DNA from: Streptomyces sp. MUM 178J
GTDB taxonomy: Bacteria; Actinomycetota; Actinomycetes; Streptomycetales; Streptomycetaceae
NCBI RefSeq assembly: GCF_022414575.1
Contig: NZ_JADWYQ010000031.1
Coordinates: forward strand, 21,306-85,305
DNA: 64,000 nucleotides
Direction: 5' to 3'
Shown: positions 18,699 through 26,337 of the stretch, in pieces
Layout of the letters: every line of letters begins with the position of its first letter
Position numbering within the stretch: position 1 is the stretch's first letter
Translations under genes and position numbers: made by a program
Notes under the pieces: model-generated
What the model was told of the DNA's origin: nothing
The model's database searches: none
What the model saw: the letters and a program-made list of their open reading frames with translations, nothing else

Positions 18699-20000
18699 AT
18701 GGCCGACGCCGCGATGCGGCTGACCAGTCTTGCCGAGGAACTGCTGGGGGGCCCGCTCCCGGTGCGGGTGAGGGCCTGGGACGGGAGCGAGTCCGGGCCT
18801 GAGGGAGCGCCCGTTCTCGTCGTACGCCACCGGAGGGCCCTGCGCCGGTTCCTCTGGCGGCCCGGAGAGCTGGGGCTCGCCCGTGCCTGGGTCGCCGGGG
18901 ACATCGACATCGAGGGGGATCTGTACCAGGCCCTCGACCTGTTGTCGGGCGTCGTCTGGGAGCGGGGCGACGCGCCCCGCGGAGGGCTCCTGCGCGCCGC
19001 CCGCGACCCCCGCCTCCGCTCCGCGGCCGCCGCGCTGCTGAAGGCGGGCGGCACACTGCCGCCCCCGCCCCCGCCGCCCGAAGAGGTCCGCCGCCGTTCC
19101 GGGCCGCTGCACACCAAGACCCGCGACCGGCAGGCGATCAGTCACCACTACGACGTCGGCAACGACTTCTACGAGCTGGTCCTCGGGCCCTCGATGGTCT
19201 ACTCGTGCGCCTACTGGGGCGAGGAGGGGGCCGCCGGACTCGCGGACGCCCAGCGCGCCAAGCTGGACCTCGTCTGCCGCAAGCTCGGCCTCCGCGAGGG
19301 CGATCGGCTGCTCGACGTCGGCTGCGGCTGGGGCTCCATGGCCCTGCACGCCGCACGCGAGTACGGCGCCCGGGTCGTCGGCGTCACCCTCAGCACCGAG
19401 CAGGCCGCCTACGCCCGCAAGCGCATCGCGGAGGAGGGTCTGACCGACCGGATCGAGATCCGGGTCCAGGACTACCGGGACGTCCGCGACGGCCCGTACG
19501 ACGCGATCTCCTCCATCGGCATGGCCGAGCACGTCGGCCAGGTCCGCTACCGCGAGTACGCCGACCGGCTGTTCACCCTGCTCAGGACGGGCGGCCGGCT
19601 GCTCAACCACCAGATCGCCCGCCGTCCGGAGAAGGACGAAGCCGCCTATCACGTGGACGAGTTCATCGACCGCTATGTCTTCCCGGACGGGGAGCTCTCG
19701 CCCCTCGGCCGCACCGTCGGCGCGCTTGAGGACGCCGGCTTCGAGGTCCGCGACGTCGAGGCGATCCGCGAGCACTACGCCCGCACCCTGCGCGCCTGGG
19801 TCGCCAACCTGGAGGCCGACTGGGACCGGGCCGTAGGCCTCACCTCACCCGGCCGCGCCCGCGTCTGGCGGCTCTATATGGCCGCCTCCGCGCTCTCCTT
19901 CGAACGCAACCGGATCGGCGTCAACCAGGTCCTCGCCGTGAGGCCCCGGGACACCGGCGACTCCGGCATGCCGCTGCGCTCCCGCGCCTGGGCCGGATGA
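18699..20000 (+). CDS. Cyclopropane-fatty-acyl-phospholipid synthase family methyltransferase
   Basis: 433 residues from the ATG at 18699, which has GGAGG eight bases upstream. The N-terminal ~130 residues form the lipid-binding region (VWERGDAPRG, LWRPGELGLARAWVAGDID). The SAM-dependent domain starts near HYDVGNDFYELVLGPSMVYSCAYW, with the SAM site LLDVGCGWGSMALHAA, SIGMAEHVG and the C-terminal HVDEFIDRYVFPDGEL. These enzymes add a methylene or methyl group to unsaturated acyl chains of membrane phospholipids. It follows ndh in Streptomyces. Four 15-base tandem repeats follow the stop. Confidence 0.92.
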   Translation: MADAAMRLTSLAEELLGGPLPVRVRAWDGSESGPEGAPVLVVRHRRALRRFLWRPGELGLARAWVAGDIDIEGDLYQALDLLSGVVWERGDAPRGGLLRAARDPRLRSAAAALLKAGGTLPPPPPPPEEVRRRSGPLHTKTRDRQAISHHYDVGNDFYELVLGPSMVYSCAYWGEEGAAGLADAQRAKLDLVCRKLGLREGDRLLDVGCGWGSMALHAAREYGARVVGVTLSTEQAAYARKRIAEEGLTDRIEIRVQDYRDVRDGPYDAISSIGMAEHVGQVRYREYADRLFTLLRTGGRLLNHQIARRPEKDEAAYHVDEFIDRYVFPDGELSPLGRTVGALEDAGFEVRDVEAIREHYARTLRAWVANLEADWDRAVGLTSPGRARVWRLYMAASALSFERNRIGVNQVLAVRPRDTGDSGMPLRSRAWAG

Positions 20001-20060
20001 CACCGCGTTTGACGACACGGCGTTTAGCGACATGGCATTTAGCGACACGGCGTTCAGCGA
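20001..20060 (+). repeat. 15-base tandem repeat, four copies
   Basis: The unit ACACGGCGTTTAGCG is repeated four times with 1-4 changes per copy between the methyltransferase stop and the convergent ABC permease gene. It is non-coding. Confidence 0.8.
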
Positions 20061-20120
20061 CACGCCGGAGGACCGGCCTCCCTTCCGGGGAGCCCGGCCC
20101 TCCGGCGCCAAGACGTACGG

Positions 20121-22661
20121 TCACTCCGCCTTGATGGCCGACAGCATGTTCAGCCTCGCCGCGCTGCGGGCCGGCCACATCGCGGCCAGCATGCCCACCA
20201 GCGCCGCCAGCACCAGGAACAGGCCCACCCGGTCCCACGGGATCACCAGGGCGTAGTTCGGGACCGAGTCCTTGATGGTCTGGCCGATGGCCCAGCCCAG
20301 GAACGCGCCCAGGCCGATGCCGATCACCGCGCCGAATACCGAGATCACCACGGCCTCCAGCCGGACCATCCGCTTCACGCGCCCGCGGTCCAGGCCGATC
20401 GCCCGTAGCATGCCGATCTCCTGCTGCCGCTCGAACACGGACATCGCCAGGGTGTTGACCACACCGAGCACCGCGATCAGCAGGGCCATCGCCAGCAGTC
20501 CGTACATGATGTTCAGCATCATGTTGATCATGCCGCCCTGCTCGTCGCGGACGTCCTGCTGGTCCATCACCCGGATGGCCGGGTTGTCGCCGAGGGCGTC
20601 GACCAGCGCCCGCTCGTTGGCCTTGGTCGGGCCGCCGTCCATCTTGACGTACACCTGCGGGATGTACGGGGACATGGTCTCGTGCGGCTTCACCACCGCG
20701 GTGGAGAGCATCAGGCCGGGCAGGAAGTCGTTGTCCGCGTAGACCGCGCCGACGGTCAGCGTGCCCTTCTCGTCGTCGTTGAACTGGACGTCGATCGTCT
20801 GGCCGGGCTTCCAGCCGTTCTGCTCCGCGGTCTTCTGCTCGACGGCGAGCTTGCCGTCCGCGAGCGAGCCGAGGGAGCCGGAGACGGCCCTGACGTTCAG
20901 CAACTGCTCGATGTCGCCGGGGGTGACGCCCGCGACCGACTGCCAGTCGTCCCCTCCGGCCTTCAGGTTGGTGCTCTGGTCCGCGGAGACCGCCTGGACG
21001 CCGGACGCCTTCTGAAGGGCCGGGACCACGGACTCGTCGAGCGCCATGCCCTGCGCGGCCATCATGACCACATAGTCGGCCTTGAGGTTGTCCGTGGTCG
21101 ACTTGTCGATGGCCTGCCCGACGGTCGCGCCCAGTACGGACAGCCCGGTCACCAGGGTCAGGCCGATCGCCAGGGCCGAGGCGGTCGCCCCCGTGCGGCG
21201 CGGGTTGCGGACCGCGTTCTGCCCGGCGAGCTTGCCGGAGACGCCGAACAGCCCGGCCATGGGGGCGCGCAGCACGGCGATCAACGGCCGCGACAGCAGC
21301 GGGATCAGCACGATGACGCCGATCAGAGCGAGGAAGGCGCCGCCGCCGATGACCATCCGGCCGTCGGAGCCCTGGCTCGCGCCGAGCAGGATGAGCACTG
21401 CGCCCAGGGCGGTGACGGCCGCGCCGACAGAGTTCCGCACGACGAGCGACTTCACGGTGGGGACGGCGTGCATGCTGCCCATCGCGGCCACCGGCGGGAT
21501 CTTCGCGGCGCGTCGGCCGGGCAGCCAGGCGGCGAGCATAGTGATCAGCACGCCCACGGCGAGGGAGGAGACGACCGGGGTAGCCGTGATAACCAGCGGG
21601 CCGCCCGGCACCTTCAGCCCGAAGGCGGACATCCCGGAGCGCAGCGCCACGGCCAGCCCCACGCCGAGGGCGAAGCCGACCGTCGCGGCGACGAGCCCGA
21701 CGAGTGCGGCCTCGGCCAGCACCGAGCGGGTGATCTGCCTGCGGGACGCGCCGACCGCGCGCATCAGCGCGACTTCCTTGGTGCGCTGGGCGACCAACAT
21801 GGTGAAGGTGTTGGCGATCAGGAAGACGCCGACGAAGAGGGCGATGGCCGCGAAGGCCAGCAGCATGCTGTTGAAGTTGCTCATGCCCTGCTCGATCTCC
21901 CGGGCCTGCTCGTCGGCGACGGCCTGGCCGGTCCTGGCGTCGGCGCCCTCGGGCAGCAGCGGCTTGATCGCGGCGAGCAGCTTCTCGTCGGACGCGCCGT
22001 CCTCCGCGACGACGTTGACGTCCTTGAAGTGGCCGGGCGACAGGTAGAGCTTCTGGGCGACCGGGGTGTTGAAGAGCACCAGGCTGCCGCCGGCGCTGAC
22101 CGCGCCGTCGTCGGTGGTGAAGACGCCAGAAAGGGTGTACTCCTTCACCGGTCCGTTGGTCGCCACCCGCACCCGGTCGCCGACCTTGTACTTCCCGGTG
22201 TCGGCGGAGTCCTTGTCGAGGGCGATCTGGCCGTCCTCGACCGGCCCCGAGCCGTCGGTGAAGCGGTACTGGGAGTCCTTGCCGTCCTTGCCGGGGGCGA
22301 AGTTGGCGCCGGTGTTGGTCCAGCCGTTGCCGATCAGTTTCCCGTCCTGGTCGGCGACGCCGGCGAAGCCGGAGACCCGGCCGACGGCCGATGCCACGCC
22401 GTCGACGGCGCGGATCTTGTCCAGGGTGGGCCGGTCGACGCCGGTGTCATCGCCGCCGTCGTCGCTCTGGACGGCGTATGTCGTGATGGCGACGGCGACG
22501 TCGTCGTAGTTCTTGGCCGACTGCTTGCGGAAGGCCTGGCCGAGGGTGTCGGTGAAGACGAAGGTGCCGGAGACGAAGGCGACGCCGAGCATGACCGCGA
22601 GCACGGTCATCAGCAGCCTCGCCTTGTGCGCGAGCACATTGCGCAGGGCGGTACGGAGCAT
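20121..22661 (-). CDS. ABC transporter permease, FtsX/MacB type
   Basis: 846 residues from the ATG at 22661 (MLRTALRNVLAHKARLL); the open frame extends upstream through the ATPase gene but is a shadow there. Architecture: one N-terminal helix, a large extracytoplasmic domain (about 45-260), three helices with the FtsX signature (NTFTMLVAQRTKEVALMRAVGASRRQI), a middle helix pair, a second extracytoplasmic domain and three final helices with a second copy (NTLAMSVFERQQEIGMLRAIGLDRGRV). Such duplicated permeases pair with a LolD/MacB-type ATPase and use mechanical work to export or extract peptides or lipids rather than classic import. The ATPase gene is 128 bases upstream. Confidence 0.92.
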   Translation of the reverse strand: MLRTALRNVLAHKARLLMTVLAVMLGVAFVSGTFVFTDTLGQAFRKQSAKNYDDVAVAITTYAVQSDDGGDDTGVDRPTLDKIRAVDGVASAVGRVSGFAGVADQDGKLIGNGWTNTGANFAPGKDGKDSQYRFTDGSGPVEDGQIALDKDSADTGKYKVGDRVRVATNGPVKEYTLSGVFTTDDGAVSAGGSLVLFNTPVAQKLYLSPGHFKDVNVVAEDGASDEKLLAAIKPLLPEGADARTGQAVADEQAREIEQGMSNFNSMLLAFAAIALFVGVFLIANTFTMLVAQRTKEVALMRAVGASRRQITRSVLAEAALVGLVAATVGFALGVGLAVALRSGMSAFGLKVPGGPLVITATPVVSSLAVGVLITMLAAWLPGRRAAKIPPVAAMGSMHAVPTVKSLVVRNSVGAAVTALGAVLILLGASQGSDGRMVIGGGAFLALIGVIVLIPLLSRPLIAVLRAPMAGLFGVSGKLAGQNAVRNPRRTGATASALAIGLTLVTGLSVLGATVGQAIDKSTTDNLKADYVVMMAAQGMALDESVVPALQKASGVQAVSADQSTNLKAGGDDWQSVAGVTPGDIEQLLNVRAVSGSLGSLADGKLAVEQKTAEQNGWKPGQTIDVQFNDDEKGTLTVGAVYADNDFLPGLMLSTAVVKPHETMSPYIPQVYVKMDGGPTKANERALVDALGDNPAIRVMDQQDVRDEQGGMINMMLNIMYGLLAMALLIAVLGVVNTLAMSVFERQQEIGMLRAIGLDRGRVKRMVRLEAVVISVFGAVIGIGLGAFLGWAIGQTIKDSVPNYALVIPWDRVGLFLVLAALVGMLAAMWPARSAARLNMLSAIKAE

Positions 22662-22789
22662 GTCTGTGTCAGTCCTGTGGGATGGGTGAAGGCAGGGGGC
22701 CGGGACCCCGGGGCTCAGGGAGCATCGGCCGCCACGGCGGAGAGCCGGGGGTCCGGGGGAGCCGGGGCGTGCGCCGGAGCGCGCGGGTG

Positions 22790-23560
22790 TCAGCTGGTCC
22801 GGCCCTTGGCGTCGAACGCCTTCATCCGGTCGAGGACGTCGTCGGCGGTGGGGCTGTGCATCTCGTCCACGATGCGGCCGTCGGCGAGGAAGACGACGCG
22901 GTCGGCGTAGGAGGCGGCTACCGGGTCGTGGGTGACCATGACGACGGTCTGGCCGAGCTCGCGCACCGAGTTGCGCAGAAAGCCCAGCACTTCGGCGCCG
23001 GAGCGGGAGTCCAGGTTTCCGGTGGGCTCGTCCCCGAAGATGATCTCGGGGAGGGAGGCCAGGGCGCGGGCGACCGCGACACGCTGCTGCTGTCCGCCGG
23101 AGAGCTGGGCAGGACGGTGGCTGAGCCGTCCCCGGAGCCCCAGCATGTCGATGACCTGGTCGAGCCACTGCTTGTCGGCCTTGCGGCCGGCGATGTCCAT
23201 GGGGAGCGTGATGTTCTCCAGGGCGGTCAGCGTGGGCAGCAGGTTGAAGGCCTGGAAGATGAAGCCGATCTTGTCTCGGCGCAGCTGGGTCAGCTGCTTG
23301 TCCTTCAGGCTGCCCAACTCGGTCTCGCCGAGCCGCACGGAGCCGGAGCTGAAGGAGTCGAGCCCGGCGACGCAGTGCATCAGCGTGGACTTGCCGGAGC
23401 CCGAGGGTCCCATGATCGCGGTGAACTCCGCCTGGCGGAACTCGACGGTGACCCGGTCGAGGGCGACCACCTGGGTCTCGCCCTGTCCGTACACCTTGGA
23501 CAGTTCCGTGGCGCGGGCGGCCACGGCGGTGGCGCGGTGAGCGGTGGGCGTGGTGGTCAC
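22790..23560 (-). CDS. ABC transporter ATP-binding protein, LolD/MacB type
   Basis: 256 residues. Walker A GPSGSGKST, Q-loop in FIFQAFNLLPTLTA, signature LSGGQQQRVAVARAL, Walker B EIIFGDEPTGNLD and the H-loop in VVMVTHDPVAASYADR are all intact. The MacB/LolD-type pattern (GETQVVALDRV, LMHCVAGLDSFSSG) fits pairing with the downstream FtsX-type permease in one operon. It acts at the cytoplasmic face of the membrane. The cargo is unknown. Confidence 0.95.
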   Translation of the reverse strand: MTTTPTAHRATAVAARATELSKVYGQGETQVVALDRVTVEFRQAEFTAIMGPSGSGKSTLMHCVAGLDSFSSGSVRLGETELGSLKDKQLTQLRRDKIGFIFQAFNLLPTLTALENITLPMDIAGRKADKQWLDQVIDMLGLRGRLSHRPAQLSGGQQQRVAVARALASLPEIIFGDEPTGNLDSRSGAEVLGFLRNSVRELGQTVVMVTHDPVAASYADRVVFLADGRIVDEMHSPTADDVLDRMKAFDAKGRTS

Positions 23561-23931
23561 GAGAGGGGGCTCCTGTCACGGGGGAGTGGTCTGTGGGACC
23601 TCACCATCGTGTCGGCCGCCGAACCGCGGATCGTCACTCCCCGAGCCCGTTCCCGGGGCCCTCTCGAGTCTGACGGAACGCTCTGCTCCTCCTCCTTTGG
23701 GATGACGTTGTCCCTGGGGGCCGCCAACCGCCCTCTGGCGGCGACTTTCCGCCAACCACATATGCACCTGGTCATGGCCGATGGCGTGTTGCCTTCCGTG
23801 GCCGACGCCTCTGAGCTGGTCTGACGCCCCCTCAAACGTCAATAAAATAAGACAACATCGGGCCACTGTTCCGCCGTTCAAGCGATCTCTGCGGATAGGC
23901 TCGTAAGCCAACGCGGAGCCGCGCGCACCAC
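23561..23931. other. Intergenic region between the ABC operon and bldA
   Basis: 371 bases without a gene. It must hold the divergent promoters of the ABC operon and of bldA. TAGGCT at 23896-23901 is a reasonable -10 element for bldA (about 30 bases before the tRNA), but no -35 at standard spacing stands out. An A/T-rich stretch near 23838-23856 is unusual in this genome. Confidence 0.5.
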
Positions 23932-24016
23932 GCCCGGATGGTGGAACGCAGACACGGCGAGCTTAAACCTCGCTGGCCTTCAGGCCGTGCCGGTTCGAGT
24001 CCGGCTCCGGGCACCA
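23932..24016 (+). tRNA. bldA: tRNA-Leu (anticodon UAA), bldA
   Basis: The acceptor arm GCCCGGA (23932-23938) pairs with TCCGGGC (24006-24012), followed by A and an encoded CCA. The anticodon stem GCGAG/CTCGC encloses the loop CTTAAAC, giving anticodon TAA at 23964-23966. The T-arm GCCGG-TTCGAGT-CCGGC and a long variable arm (GGCC..GGCC) complete a class II leucine tRNA. It is the only tRNA that reads UUA codons, which in Streptomyces are confined to developmental, antibiotic and accessory genes; bldA mutants make no aerial mycelium. Its 3' side borders a probable island. Confidence 0.96.
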
Positions 24017-24260
24017 TCCCCGCTACGCGTACATCCAGGACTTGATGAACAAGCACGGTGAGGTCACAAGCCACCATGTGGAACGGCGTCTCGGCGGGGC
24101 CGGAGACAGCTGGGAGCGCGGATCACCCAGCTCACGCGCGAGGGCCTGCTTGAAGTCGAGACGGCAGCGCCCCACCTCGGCAGCTTGCCGGCCACGGACC
24201 CGCATGGCGGTGGTCCCGCCGGGGTTCTCGCCCGCGTGACCTCTGCGCGGTCAGGGACGG
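24017..24260 (+). pseudogene. Frameshifted remnant of a small probable winged-helix protein
   Basis: Directly after the tRNA, one frame reads YAYIQDLMNKHGEVTSHHV then ERRLGG, and after a shift another frame continues RITQLTREGLLEVETAA. Joined, this looks like a small DNA-binding domain of the kind found on mobile elements. No start with a ribosome site and no intact frame remains. The rest of the gap to 24429 shows no gene. Confidence 0.45.
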
Positions 24261-24429
24261 CATCTGCTCACCAGAGCGGGGTGCAGGACACGGAACACCT
24301 CAGAAACCACGGACGGCCTCCACTTCCGAACCGGGCATGCCTGTCGGCCACACTGATCCACCCGAGGATCCCAGGATCCCCGACGGAGTCACTCGGTGGC
24401 GTGGAGGTGCAGGTCCTGGCACACCCGAG

Positions 24430-25578
24430 TCACTTTGCCGCGGTCAGGTCCCCGTAGAGGTGTTCCCAGGATTTGGTGACGGCGTCGGGGCCGTATTCAG
24501 CGGCCTTCTGCAGGGCGGCCCGGGAGAGGCTGCGGCGCAGCTCCTCGTCCTCGATGAGGCGGATGATGCCCGACGCCAAGGCTTCCACGTCCTGTTCGGC
24601 GACGAGTAGGCCGTCCACGCCATCGGAGACGAGTTCTCGTGGGCCGACCGGGCAGTTGAAACTGACCACGGGGAGGCCGCAGTTCATAGCCTCCAGCAGC
24701 ACCATGCCGAAGCCCTCGGACTTGGAGCTCATCGCGAAGATGGAGCCCTTCGCGAGTTCCTCATCGAGCTTGCGTGTCGGGCCCATGAGGAAGACGTGGT
24801 TGTACAGGTGCTTGGCGCGGATGGCTTTGCGAAGTGCTTCCAGCTCCGGGCCGTCCCCGTGGAAGCGCAGTGTCCAATCCGGGTGGGCTTCCACGACTTG
24901 GCCGAACGCCTCGATCAGCTTGTCGATGCCCTTGTTGCCATCGAGCCGTCCGGCGCTGACGACCTGGGGCCGTGAGAGGTCGGTACGTGGGACGTCCAGG
25001 GAGTGCAGCGCGTTCGGGATGCGCTCGACGCGTACATGGGGGAACGACTGGGCGTAGGCAGCACGGTCCGCTTCGGTGAGGCAGACGATTGCATCCATCT
25101 TCACATAGGCGGCGTCGATGGCCTTGCGCCACTCGCCCTTATGCGTGGACAGACCCGCGTGCTCCTGGACGATCCGGACCAGCGACGGGTCCGTGAACTC
25201 GGCGATGACCAGGTTGATCGTGGGTCGGGTGCCGACCACGATCCGGTGCTCCAGACCGCGAAGGAAGCGGATCATCGCGCTGATGCGGCGACGACTGTCC
25301 GCGTTCTTGGAGACGCCTGCCGGGAATCGATCATGCCAGGAGGTGTCCTCCGGGCCCTCGTATCGGTCCCAGTCCACGTATGAGCCGGATCGATTGTCCA
25401 CGAGCGCGGTCACCTTCACCCGCGGGTCCAGCGGGAAGGGTGGCTCCTCGTGGTAGCGCAGCATGGTCGCGATCTCGACGTCGTGGCCGCGCTCGACCAT
25501 GGCGTTGGCCTGGTTGAATACGGTACGGACAGTACCGCCGACGCCGAACGCGTTGTAGATCAGGTAGGTCAGCTTCAT
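24430..25578 (-). CDS. Glycosyltransferase family 4
   Basis: 382-residue GT-B enzyme. N-terminal acceptor domain: LIYNAFGVGGTVRTVFNQANAMVERGHDVEI. C-terminal donor domain: VVSAGRLDGNKGIDKLIEAF, LRFHGDGPE, and the EX7E segment AMSSKSEGFGMVLLEAMNCGLPVVSF. The sequence is close to poly(glycerol/ribitol phosphate) glycosyltransferases of teichoic-acid clusters, so it probably decorates a wall polymer; that is inference from family and neighbours. It is the last gene of the island operon and overlaps the upstream gene by 4 bases. Confidence 0.9.
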   Translation of the reverse strand: MKLTYLIYNAFGVGGTVRTVFNQANAMVERGHDVEIATMLRYHEEPPFPLDPRVKVTALVDNRSGSYVDWDRYEGPEDTSWHDRFPAGVSKNADSRRRISAMIRFLRGLEHRIVVGTRPTINLVIAEFTDPSLVRIVQEHAGLSTHKGEWRKAIDAAYVKMDAIVCLTEADRAAYAQSFPHVRVERIPNALHSLDVPRTDLSRPQVVSAGRLDGNKGIDKLIEAFGQVVEAHPDWTLRFHGDGPELEALRKAIRAKHLYNHVFLMGPTRKLDEELAKGSIFAMSSKSEGFGMVLLEAMNCGLPVVSFNCPVGPRELVSDGVDGLLVAEQDVEALASGIIRLIEDEELRRSLSRAALQKAAEYGPDAVTKSWEHLYGDLTAAK

Positions 25579-26153
25579 GCGGCGCTCCGGTTGGCGTCGT
25601 CGCGTCGGGCGCAGCGTATGGAAAGGTCGTCGCCATCGGTGTAGTACGGCAGCACGGCGACCCCTGCCTTGTACTGCTCGGGAAACTTCACGATCTGCTT
25701 CTTACCCGGCATGTCGTCGTGGTGGCGGCCTACACGAAGTGTCAGCTTCTTACCACCTCGCGCCGCGACCAAATGCAGGTCCCAGAGCTCGCGGGGCAGC
25801 GCGTCCCAGACAGCCAGGTCGCGGACGGCCACGACTGTCTCGAAGTGCGCCCCGTCGCTGACGACGGGGAAGTACAGCCGACGCGGGGTGGGGCGCGAAG
25901 TGCGGGTCACACTGTGAATGAGGCGGTTTGTGAGCCGTTTGACGCCGGACTGGGCGGGGACCTCAGGCCGTTCGCGGGAGGTGAGACGCAACGTCCAGGA
26001 CTTGTCCACGGGGGCGTCGTCCGGCATCCCGCCGGTGAAAACCGTCCCGAGGATACGGATGTGACCGTCGCGCGGCCAGACCCGTCTGATTTCAGCGTGG
26101 GGCCGTTCCCCGGCACTGGCTTGCATGGCCACCTTCTCTTCTGTTCCTGTCAT
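25575..26153 (-). CDS. Uncharacterised protein of a teichoic-acid-type operon
   Basis: 192 residues from the ATG at 26153, which has a G-rich ribosome site; the frame is open upstream to 26264 without support. It has no signal peptide or membrane helix. The sequence suggests a beta-sandwich of alternating strands (IRILGTVFTGGM, SWTLRLTSRER, RLYFPVVSDGAHFETVVAVRDL, WDLHLVA) ending in VLPYYTDGDDLSIRC. Similar ending segments occur fused to or beside glycosyltransferases that make glycerol-phosphate polymers. The function is unknown. It lies between the bifunctional GT2/CDP-glycerol transferase and the GT4 gene, overlapping the latter by 4 bases. Confidence 0.75.
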   Translation of the reverse strand: MTGTEEKVAMQASAGERPHAEIRRVWPRDGHIRILGTVFTGGMPDDAPVDKSWTLRLTSRERPEVPAQSGVKRLTNRLIHSVTRTSRPTPRRLYFPVVSDGAHFETVVAVRDLAVWDALPRELWDLHLVAARGGKKLTLRVGRHHDDMPGKKQIVKFPEQYKAGVAVLPYYTDGDDLSIRCARRDDANRSAA

Positions 26154-26337
26154 TGGCTTACCCCCCGGAGGGGGAGACGAGAGGCCAGGCAAGGCAGCGG
26201 CACCAGTCCGCTTCATTCCGCCAGGCTCACCGAGGGGGCAGGACGGGAGTTTGTGCACGCACATGCCAAGGCTGTCAACTTCTCGGTACCGAGCGTCGGC
26301 GCGCTCAATAGTTGCGCGCCGACGCTCCGACCGGGAT

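Noticed and set aside
22662..23579. The ABC permease frame stays open through the ATPase gene, suggesting a fused protein
   Set aside because: The ATPase is clearly encoded in another frame with all its motifs, and the permease has its own ATG at 22661.
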